Shown piece by piece: positions 15,904 to 22,805 of a DNA stretch of 39,915 nt (its first letter is position 1; each line of letters starts with the position of its first letter). The translations under genes were made by a program, and so were the position numbers. The stretch covers positions 1 to 39,915 of the forward strand of contig JBEKDJ010000025.1 of NCBI GenBank assembly GCA_050014415.1. Reading direction: 5' to 3'. The stretch is from JBEKDJ01 sp050014415 (lineage in GTDB: Bacteria; Desulfobacterota; BSN033; UBA1163). The notes under the pieces were generated by a model, which saw only the letters and a list, made by a program, of their open reading frames with translations, did no database searches and was not told the DNA's origin.

Positions 15904-16872
15904 TTAGATGGGAAGCCTGAGAATCCGCCTGGCGTTCTCTTCGAGTATCCTCTCTTTTTCCGCTCCCGGTATAGTCATTTCGTTAACCGAGCGTATTGTT
16001 ACTTTAACTAGGTCTGAAGTGACCATGGGGAAATCGGTACCTAAGAGCATATGGTCGGCGCCACAGAAGGCATAGGCACACATCAGGTTGGGCACATTGC
16101 CCTGCACCGCGGTGTCGTTATAGAACAAGCGTAATGAGTCGGTTATCGGCCTGGTCAAATTTCCATATTTAAAGGGTGAATTTTGTATTCTTCCGGCAAG
16201 ATATGGAACCGTACCCCCGTCATGGTGTGTAATAAATTTGAGTTTTGGATATTTCTCCAGTACACCACTGGCGGCTAGACGAGTCACGGCCAACGAGGTT
16301 GCATGTGGCCAGCCAAGGACTGCGGCAAGACCATATTTTGACCCCTGCTCTCCCGGATAGTCTGGCTCTGTCACTTCTTTCAACGGGTGAATCCATATCG
16401 GCAGGTCGTATTGTGCCATTTTTTGATAAAGTGGGTGGAATTCCGGTGAGTCCAGAGGCTTGTCATTAATAGACGTAAATATCTGCGCACCTCTAAGCTT
16501 CAGGTCATTTATTGCTCTGTCCACCTCTTTCAAGGCGGCATCCATATTATTCATCGGCAGGGCCGCAACAGCCATGAATTTATCTGGATGTCTGGCGACC
16601 AATTCGGCCATTTCATCATTGGCGATTTTGGCTAAAACAACAGCATCTTCCGTCTTAGCAATAGCTTCCAGGGGTGGGCCTACCATAGTAAGGACCTGCA
16701 TTATATCCGGAAACTCATCCATCACTTTCAGCCGGAGGTTTACATCCAACAAGGCGGGATTTGAACGTTGCAGACCTTCGACTTGCGACAAGGAAATTCT
16801 TCCAATTGCCTCCAGCTTCTCCCGAGCTTCCCGGTACTTTGGCGGCAGAATATGGGTGGAAATATCAATCAT
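15904..16872 (-). CDS. Amidohydrolase-2 family (ACMSD-like) protein with altered first metal motif
   Basis: A 322-residue TIM-barrel metal-dependent protein. It begins MIDISTHILPP, where the family normally has DIHTHI: the first histidine of the HxH metal pair is Ser5 and only His7 remains. Other expected residues are present: His162 (IWIHPL), His216/His217 (FITHHDGG) and Asp280 (LLGTDFP). It may use one fewer ligand, bind metal differently, or be inactive. It is the first gene of the minus-strand operon, 80 bases upstream of the FAD subunit, so it probably processes the same substrate as the molybdenum hydroxylase. A distant paralogue with an ExH motif lies at 9712-10746. Confidence 0.85.
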   Translation of the reverse strand: MIDISTHILPPKYREAREKLEAIGRISLSQVEGLQRSNPALLDVNLRLKVMDEFPDIMQVLTMVGPPLEAIAKTEDAVVLAKIANDEMAELVARHPDKFMAVAALPMNNMDAALKEVDRAINDLKLRGAQIFTSINDKPLDSPEFHPLYQKMAQYDLPIWIHPLKEVTEPDYPGEQGSKYGLAAVLGWPHATSLAVTRLAASGVLEKYPKLKFITHHDGGTVPYLAGRIQNSPFKYGNLTRPITDSLRLFYNDTAVQGNVPNLMCAYAFCGADHMLLGTDFPMVTSDLVKVTIRSVNEMTIPGAEKERILEENARRILRLPI

Positions 16873-17302
16873 TATCGGGAATTATCTCCTTCTAATTTAT
16901 TCAGCTTAGCGTTAGTACTTTGTCAATGGTCCATCCATGGTAACGGAATATCAGACTGACGTCAAATACTCTTCGCTTGTGGTTTGCGTCTTAAGTCAGT
17001 TATTTTTCAGCCCGCCCACAAGAATCTTTTACCCGAACATCATTCTTCTGGACTTCCCTTGCCAAGTGGGGAGCCCTTTGTACAGGCACACATCTCTCCG
17101 AATTGCTTTTTGCTTCCACCTGCTATACTTCATTGTTGTACCAATAGCCAAGAGTTAGGCCGGGTACCAACAGTGAGATTGTACATTCTGGCTAAATGTT
17201 TAGCTTTTAGAATTACTCATATTCACGGGTGTCACGCCTTTCACACTTATTGATGTAGAACCAGAGCCTTTGGGGTGTTGACATCTGTTCCTAAAAAAAA
17301 GC
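16873..17302. other. Divergent intergenic region
   Basis: About 430 bases between the minus-strand operon and the promoter of the transporter operon. I see no gene or repeat and no copy of the shared operator facing the minus-strand operon, so that operon is probably regulated separately. Confidence 0.5.
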
Positions 17303-17355
17303 TTGACTTGAATTATGCTCTATGTTAGCTTCACAAATCGAATGCTCGCTCTATT
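17303..17355 (+). promoter_or_regulatory. Promoter with TetR-like operator (site 3)
   Basis: TTGACT (17303-17308), 17-base spacing to a poor -10 (TAGCTT, 17326-17331), then CAAATCGAATGCTCGCTCTA (17334-17353). The operator core is identical to sites 1 and 4. It lies about 90 bases upstream of livG and should control the transporter operon. Confidence 0.6.
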
Positions 17356-17441
17356 CATATTGAATGGCGGATTGTGGGGGCGATAAAAAAGAGCGGTGAC
17401 CGGTTTACATTGTGCGATAGCGATATGCATTTGGAGAAGGA

Positions 17442-18218
17442 ATGATGGCGCTACTTGAGGTGCGTGGCTTAACCAAGAATTTTGGTGGCTTGTTCGCCGT
17501 GAGCGGGTTAGATTTCGATGTCAATAAGGGAGAGATTTTGGGCATTATTGGCCCCAATGGTGCCGGCAAGAGCACCGTCTTTAACATGATTTGTGGCAGT
17601 ATTCATCCGGCAAGTGGTACCCTGGTTTTCCGAGGTGAAAATATAACGGGGCTGCCGCCTCACCAAATAGCCAAAAGAGGGATAGCAAGAATTTTTCAGG
17701 GGAATGTTCTTTTCCACAACTTTACGGTAGTAACAAACGTATTGATAGGTTTACATTTACACACTCAGTTGGGCCTATTCGGTTTCCTGTTTGGCAGCCC
17801 CGCCGCGCATCGTCGAGAAAAGGCCCTTCATGCGAAGGCGATGGAGATATTACAATTGGTCGGGCTCGCTGACGAAGCGGACAGAATGGCGTCAAGCCAA
17901 CCTCATGGGAATCAACGCCTTTTGTGCTTGGCAATAGCTTTAGCTGCTGAGCCAAAGCTCCTCCTGCTGGATGAACCGGTGACCGGGATGAATGCCCAAG
18001 AGGTTTCGGACATGTTGGCCACGATTAAGAAATTAAGAAAAGAGAAAGGGATAACCAGCATTGTGGTGGAGCATAACATGAAAGCTGTCATGGGCCTTTG
18101 TGACCGAATTGTGACAATCAGTTATGGCAAGAAGATTGCCGAAGGCTCCCCAAAGGAGATTTCGGCAAATCCGGCAGTGATCGAAGCTTACCTTGGAGCA
18201 GAACAAGATGCTTCTTGA
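17442..18218 (+). CDS. livG: Branched-chain amino acid-type ABC transporter, ATP-binding protein LivG
   Basis: A 258-residue ABC ATPase. Walker A is GPNGAGKST (near residue 43), Walker B is LLLLDEPVTGM, and the LivG-specific C-terminal segment GKKIAEGSPKEI...EAYLG is present. The signature region reads SSQPHGNQRLLCLAIALA, a degenerate form of LSxGQ seen in some LivG proteins. The protein powers import together with LivF. Start ATG 17442 (or 17445) follows GGAGAAGG. It is the first gene of a five-gene importer operon and lies behind operator site 3, so uptake should be co-regulated with catabolism. Confidence 0.93.
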   Translation: MMALLEVRGLTKNFGGLFAVSGLDFDVNKGEILGIIGPNGAGKSTVFNMICGSIHPASGTLVFRGENITGLPPHQIAKRGIARIFQGNVLFHNFTVVTNVLIGLHLHTQLGLFGFLFGSPAAHRREKALHAKAMEILQLVGLADEADRMASSQPHGNQRLLCLAIALAAEPKLLLLDEPVTGMNAQEVSDMLATIKKLRKEKGITSIVVEHNMKAVMGLCDRIVTISYGKKIAEGSPKEISANPAVIEAYLGAEQDAS

Positions 18219-18915
18219 AATTAAGACCCTGTGGGTCCGCTATGAGGGGGCAGAAGTACTGAAAGGCATTTCGTGCGAAGTAGAAGAGGGTACGATCGTC
18301 ACCTTTCTCGGAAGCAACGGGGCCGGTAAATCCACTACGTTGAGAGCAATATGCGGGCTCAAGGCCCCTGACTCGGGTGAGATCTGGTTTAACGGCAAAA
18401 GAATAGATGGGAGTTCCCCCCAAAATATTATCAAACAAGGAATAGGTCACGTATTGGAAGGAAGAGCCCTGTTCCCTTACATGACTGTATTGGAAAACCT
18501 CAAGGTAGGTGCCTTCTTGCAGAAAGACCGAAAGCAGATAGCCAGAGCGCTGGAAGGAATATTCGCTAATTTCCCCATTCTAAAAGAAAGGCAACAGCAG
18601 CAAGCCAGGACTTTGAGCGGGGGCGAACAGCAGATGTTGACCATTGCCCGTGCCTTAATGGGCAGCCCTAAGTTACTTTTATTGGATGAGCCCTCCCTGG
18701 GGCTTTCCCCTCTGATGGTCCGTCAGATTGGCACGATAGTGCGGCAAATTCATCAGCGTGGGGTCAGCGTGCTCCTGGTAGAGCAAAATGCTCGATTAGC
18801 CCTTGGCGTGGCTCAAAGATGTTATGTCTTCGAGACGGGAAGCATCGCCTTATGCGGGGAGACGAAGGAGATGCTGGGCAATGATCAGGTGAGAAAGGCC
18901 TATCTCGGACTATGA
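18208..18915 (+). CDS. livF: Branched-chain amino acid-type ABC transporter, ATP-binding protein LivF
   Basis: A 235-residue ABC ATPase. Walker A GSNGAGKST, signature LSGGEQQML, and Walker B LLLLDEPSLGL are all canonical, followed by the switch histidine region, here LLVEQNARLAL as in other LivF proteins. ATG 18208 sits after GGAG (18195-18198) and overlaps the last 11 bases of livG, so the two are translationally coupled. The frame is open to TTG 18193, which is less likely as the start. Confidence 0.93.
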   Translation: MLLEIKTLWVRYEGAEVLKGISCEVEEGTIVTFLGSNGAGKSTTLRAICGLKAPDSGEIWFNGKRIDGSSPQNIIKQGIGHVLEGRALFPYMTVLENLKVGAFLQKDRKQIARALEGIFANFPILKERQQQQARTLSGGEQQMLTIARALMGSPKLLLLDEPSLGLSPLMVRQIGTIVRQIHQRGVSVLLVEQNARLALGVAQRCYVFETGSIALCGETKEMLGNDQVRKAYLGL

Positions 18916-18943
18916 AAGCCGTCTCTAACCGCGAGGGTGGTTT

Positions 18944-19816
18944 ATGGTAACTGCTATAAGTGGGCAAGATATAGTACAGTGCATAATGAATGGGTTTTGT
19001 ATGGGGGGTACCTATATCCTGGTAGGGCTGGGCTTAACCCTTATACTCAGTATTATGAGCATCCTGCAGTTCGCCCACGGCGAGATCTATATGCTCGGGG
19101 CTTTTACCGTTTATTTCCTGTGCGTGATGCATGGTGTCAACCTGTATGCCTCGGCTTTCATCAGCATGCTTACCACGGCTGTTATCGGGCTTATTATAGA
19201 AAGAATACTACTCCGCCCCCTGAAGGGGAAATTCCTCTCTTATGTTTGTGTAACTACCGGGCTAAGCCTGATCCTGCAAACTAGCGTCGTGTTAACGTTT
19301 AGCAAGGGTACAAAACAGCTGCCGTCTTTGTGGCCAGGTACGTTTGATGTTGGTGGCATGTTTATTTCTAAAGAAAGGGTTGCCGCCATCGTCATTGCCC
19401 TGTTCCTGACCTTGGTCTTATACCTTTTCCTCAAGCAGACAAAATACGGTCTGGCGATGACTGCTTCCGCTCAAAACCGCGAAGGCGCACTTATGCAGGG
19501 GATAAACCCCAACGTTATGTCTGCCTTGGTTGTGGCAATCGGCAGCGGCTTGGCGGCTGTCGGCGGCGCCCTCGGTGGCAGTATCTTTAACCTCGACCCT
19601 TACATGGGTGGCCTGGCCTTCACCAAGGGGATTACCCTTATCGTTATCGGGGGGTTGGGCAGCCTGCCGGGTGCAGTCGTGGGCGGGCTTATCTTGGGTG
19701 TCGGTGAGAGCGTGGTTACCCTTTTCCTTGGCTCACAGATGGGTATAATGATTCCGCTACTTCTCGTCATCGTTTTCCTCATATTCAAACCGAGAGGGTT
19801 ATTTGGCCATGAATAG
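18944..19816 (+). CDS. livH: Branched-chain amino acid-type ABC transporter permease LivH
   Basis: A 290-residue integral membrane protein with many hydrophobic segments, including LVGLGLTLILSIMSILQFAH followed by GEIYMLGAF, the hallmark N-terminal stretch of LivH permeases. The cytoplasmic loop TKYGLAMTASAQNREGALMQ is the ATPase-contact (EAA-like) region, and the C-terminus reads IFKPRGLFG as usual. It pairs with LivM to form the channel. It lies 28 bases after livF and overlaps the start of livM. Confidence 0.93.
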   Translation: MVTAISGQDIVQCIMNGFCMGGTYILVGLGLTLILSIMSILQFAHGEIYMLGAFTVYFLCVMHGVNLYASAFISMLTTAVIGLIIERILLRPLKGKFLSYVCVTTGLSLILQTSVVLTFSKGTKQLPSLWPGTFDVGGMFISKERVAAIVIALFLTLVLYLFLKQTKYGLAMTASAQNREGALMQGINPNVMSALVVAIGSGLAAVGGALGGSIFNLDPYMGGLAFTKGITLIVIGGLGSLPGAVVGGLILGVGESVVTLFLGSQMGIMIPLLLVIVFLIFKPRGLFGHE

Positions 19817-20819
19817 GGAAAAGTTAGTAAAAAAATTGGTTATGGTGATAGTGCTTGTGCTCGTTTGCCTTTTACCTCTGATTGTGCCAAATGATTACTG
19901 GATACACGTCTTGATCTTAATCGCCACAATGATCCTGGCAACATCTAGCATGCGTGCCATCTTCCGTACTGGAGAGATTACCATAGGTACCTCCGGCTTT
20001 ATGCTCCTGGGGGGTTATTCATCAGCCCTGCTGACCTTAAACCTGGGGCTCTCCTTCTGGATAACCATGCCCCTTGGCGGCCTGTTCGCCGCAGCTGTTG
20101 CTGCAGCAATAGGTTATCCCTTTTTCCGGGTCAAGGGGATATACTTTGCCATCAGCACACTTCTACTAGCCTTTGTCTTCCTGTATCTTGCCGGCTACAT
20201 GAAAGATTTGACCGGCGGTTGGCAGGGCTTGGTGTTTGATATCTGGCCTAACCCGATTACCATTCCCGGGATAATTACCTTAACATTTGACACCGACACC
20301 AGTTATTACTACCTCGCTATTATCATCGTCGGTTTATGCCTTTTTATTCTTTATCGCATGGAACGCGCACGCATAGGTCTTGTCTGGGGCTCGATAAGGG
20401 AAGCCGATAACCTGGCCCAGTCAGTGGGTGTCAATATCATGGCGCAGAAAATATTCATCTTCGTCGTTGCGTGCTTCTTTACCGGCATTGCCGGTGCCCT
20501 GTACGCCTTCTATGTGCATGCCTTATCGCCCACTACCACCCCCGCGAATGTATTTGGGTTCTTTACCTCTATTTACTGCATCTTGTATATGGTGGTGGGA
20601 GGAGAAGGCAGCTTCTTTGGTCCCATTATAGGTACTACCTTGTTCATGTTGATCCCCGAGTTTGCCAGGCCGTTGCAGATGTACCGCCCTTTAATATATG
20701 GGGCACTACTTATCCTTATCATCTTTTTCATGCCTCAGGGGCTCATTGGGCTGGGTGACTATTTTACCATTTGGTATAGAAAGTTACTTGAGCGATTCAG
20801 AAGCAAAGTCTCATCATAA
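19809..20819 (+). CDS. livM: Branched-chain amino acid-type ABC transporter permease LivM
   Basis: A 336-residue membrane protein with the LivM pattern: repeated hydrophobic helices, TGEITIGTSGFMLLGGYSSA near the N-terminus, the ATPase-contact loop SIREADNLAQSVGVN, and the ending FFMPQGLIGLGD. ATG 19809 overlaps the livH stop by eight bases, so translational coupling is likely; the TTG at 19803 in the same frame is not needed. It forms the second half of the transmembrane channel. Confidence 0.93.
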   Translation: MNREKLVKKLVMVIVLVLVCLLPLIVPNDYWIHVLILIATMILATSSMRAIFRTGEITIGTSGFMLLGGYSSALLTLNLGLSFWITMPLGGLFAAAVAAAIGYPFFRVKGIYFAISTLLLAFVFLYLAGYMKDLTGGWQGLVFDIWPNPITIPGIITLTFDTDTSYYYLAIIIVGLCLFILYRMERARIGLVWGSIREADNLAQSVGVNIMAQKIFIFVVACFFTGIAGALYAFYVHALSPTTTPANVFGFFTSIYCILYMVVGGEGSFFGPIIGTTLFMLIPEFARPLQMYRPLIYGALLILIIFFMPQGLIGLGDYFTIWYRKLLERFRSKVSS

Positions 20820-20831
20820 GGAGGGTTGTTC

Positions 20832-20918
20832 ATGGTGTTCAGTACTTTAGGGAAAAATATGGAGAAGAAGGAGGTGGTCAGCGCTGAAAAATTGATATGG
20901 CAATCTTCAAGTGAGTAG
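20832..20918 (+). CDS. Possible 28-residue small protein or leader in the transporter operon
   Basis: ATG 20832 lies seven bases after a strong AGGAGGG (20818-20824) and opens a 28-codon frame: MVFSTLGKNMEKKEVVSAEK then LIWQSSSE. No family is recognised. It sits in the gap between livM and the binding-protein gene. It may be a real small protein, a translated spacer that keeps ribosomes on the message, or chance. Confidence 0.3.
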   Translation: MVFSTLGKNMEKKEVVSAEKLIWQSSSE

Positions 20919-20945
20919 TTTCAAATTAATCAAAGGAGGGTCAAA

Positions 20946-22172
20946 ATGAAAAAGACATTATTCTCTATTTTGTTGATTACAACACTCGTGGCATTACCTA
21001 CATTTGCTGCACCGGCGGAAAAAACGCTGGTGATCGGTGGTATCGCATTTCTTACCGGCCCTGCTGCCGCAGGGGGAATGGCCTGTAAAGCGGGATGGGA
21101 GCTTGCCGTCGCTAAGTACAACAATGCTGGTGGTTTGAAGGTTGGGGGGGATACTTACAAAATTAAGCTGATCGTAGAAGATGATGCGATGAGCGCTGAC
21201 CAGGCTGCCACTGCTGCTACGAAGCTCATTAAATCGGATGGGGCCAAATTTGTCTTCGGACCATTAATCGATAACCTGAAAAACGTGATTTATCCCATCA
21301 CCAAAAAGAACGGCGCGCTGATGGCCATAGTTGATGGTATAAATGTATCCGGGGCTCTGCCCTTTGATGGCAATGCCGACGTAGGGCCAGATAAGCCGCT
21401 TTATATTCGGTGTCACTGGGCGTGTAACGAAAATGCTCCTTTTCTTTTTGATTTTCTGCAGGCAAAGTACCCGAAGGCGAAAAAGATAGCCGTTTGCGGT
21501 GTTGTCGAAAAGACATTGGAAGTAACCTTTGATGATCTTAAGGTAAAGCTTCCAAAAAGGGGCCTCCAGGTGGTGGGAAATTTGGAAGGGATTGCGCCAG
21601 ACTGCTCGGACTACAATCCTATAGTGACTCGTTTGTTGTCCGCCAAGCCAGATGCCATATTTATACCGATTTCAACGCCGGTCACGTGGGGTTTTGTCAC
21701 CAAGGCAGCCCGGGAACTTGGATTCAAGGGCCCCATATTCTGTAGCACGCATCTGGACGTTGCTTTTACATCAATGATTGCCGGTGGTAACGCCACCGAC
21801 ATATTCGGCGTAGGTATCTCGCTAAAAGATACAGCTGGCCTGTCAAAGGAAGCACAATATGTTTCGGAGGAGTTTCTGAAGAAATATGCTGAGAAAGACC
21901 TTATCTCGGATGTCCATTTGGTCGGCTATAATGGTCTCTGGGTACTGCTCCAGACCATAGAGAAGGCCAAGAGCGTAGATCCACAGAAAGTATTGGAGAC
22001 CTACGAGAAGCTGACTAAAAAGGGCGATCTGGAGACACTCTGGGGTCCAGGATACGTTGGTGGCAAGAAGACTCTTGGTGTCAACCGGACGCTGTGTTAT
22101 CCTTATACAATTGATACATGTATGAAAGGCGTATCCAAGAATGAGAAAACCATCTTCATAGACGTACCGTAA
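20946..22172 (+). CDS. ABC transporter substrate-binding protein, LivK-like (periplasmic)
   Basis: A 408-residue periplasmic-binding-protein fold type I protein. MKKTLFSILLITTLVALPTF is a signal peptide, probably cut after FAA or AFA. The mature start EKTLVIGGIAFLTGPAAAGG is typical of the Peripla_BP_6 family, as is the segment EDDAMSADQAATAATKLI. It captures the substrate for LivHMGF. The ribosome site is AAAGGAGGG just before ATG 20946. Such binding proteins in anaerobic catabolic islands often bind aromatic or other carboxylic acids instead of leucine; here that is inferred from context only. Confidence 0.92.
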   Translation: MKKTLFSILLITTLVALPTFAAPAEKTLVIGGIAFLTGPAAAGGMACKAGWELAVAKYNNAGGLKVGGDTYKIKLIVEDDAMSADQAATAATKLIKSDGAKFVFGPLIDNLKNVIYPITKKNGALMAIVDGINVSGALPFDGNADVGPDKPLYIRCHWACNENAPFLFDFLQAKYPKAKKIAVCGVVEKTLEVTFDDLKVKLPKRGLQVVGNLEGIAPDCSDYNPIVTRLLSAKPDAIFIPISTPVTWGFVTKAARELGFKGPIFCSTHLDVAFTSMIAGGNATDIFGVGISLKDTAGLSKEAQYVSEEFLKKYAEKDLISDVHLVGYNGLWVLLQTIEKAKSVDPQKVLETYEKLTKKGDLETLWGPGYVGGKKTLGVNRTLCYPYTIDTCMKGVSKNEKTIFIDVP

Positions 22173-22207
22173 TATCGCTGTTTCAGTAGTGGTAAGCCAA
22201 TTGCAAG

Positions 22208-22295
22208 GAGGCATGCACCCATCGGCCCAAGAGTAGGAGAGAATACATCTGAGCTGAATGAATGGGTGTATGCCTCTCCCATATTCTGAGAATAT
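22208..22295. repeat. Long inverted repeat and adjacent palindrome after the transporter operon
   Basis: GAGGCATGCACCCAT (22208-22222) and ATGGGTGTATGCCTC (22262-22276) are 15-base inverted repeats with one mismatch around a 39-base loop. A second palindrome ATATTC-TGA-GAATAT follows at 22281-22295. They may end the transporter transcript or be the remains of a small mobile repeat; no T-tract supports a classic terminator. Confidence 0.5.
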
Positions 22296-22548
22296 CCGTT
22301 GTGACCATCTAATCCCTTAGCTCTCACCAAAGCTGACCTAAATTTATTTTCGAACTCGCTAATTTGTGGACTCATTAACTAGGCCCTGCTCAGTATCTCA
22401 TGGGTCTTCCCACCCATAAGGTTTATCCAACCAGTACTCCCCAAATAGCTACAAAGGGCAGCTTTCTGAGCTATTTTAGCATTTTAGAATAGGAGTGACG
22501 CTTTAGCATAGAACACAATCTGACGAATTGTTTAGTCTCAAAATGTGC
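22296..22548. other. No gene recognised
   Basis: About 250 bases between the palindromes and promoter site 4, with no coding region or family match. Confidence 0.4.
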
Positions 22549-22601
22549 TTGACAATTATTATGCCTAATGATAGATAATTAAATCGAATGCTCGCTCTAT
22601 T
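22549..22601 (+). promoter_or_regulatory. Promoter with TetR-like operator (site 4)
   Basis: TTGACA (22549-22554), 17-base spacer, TAGATA (22572-22577), then TTAAATCGAATGCTCGCTCT (22579-22598). From 22539 on the DNA is almost identical to site 1 (3721 on), including the bases between -35 and -10. Further downstream both also share traces of AGAAATCGCA(A/G)CAGTTCT. It should drive the flavoenzyme run starting at 22806. Confidence 0.7.
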
Positions 22602-22742
22602 TGTCAGATTTTTTTCTTGAGACTGCGTCAAACAGAAATCGCAACAGTTCTATAGGCATATAAATATTTGCATCGCGGAAAAGACAAATTGAAGGAATAC
22701 TCTTCAACTAGGAAGGTAGGGGGGAAATAAAGTCTGAAGTAA

Positions 22743-22787
22743 GTTAGAAAGTAAACCCCGTTAAAAAGGTGGGGCTTTCTAACGGGG
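22743..22787 (+). promoter_or_regulatory. Leader RNA with two mutually exclusive hairpins
   Basis: GTTAGAAAG (22743-22751) can pair with CTTTCTAAC (22775-22783), extended by CCCC/GGGG inside. Alternatively CCCCGTTA (22756-22763) pairs with TAACGGGG (22780-22787). The two structures share bases and cannot form together, and they end just before the ribosome site of the 22806 gene. This could be translational or attenuation control; no known riboswitch is recognised. Confidence 0.4.
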
Positions 22788-22805
22788 TAAAGGAGAAAAA
22801 GGCAA

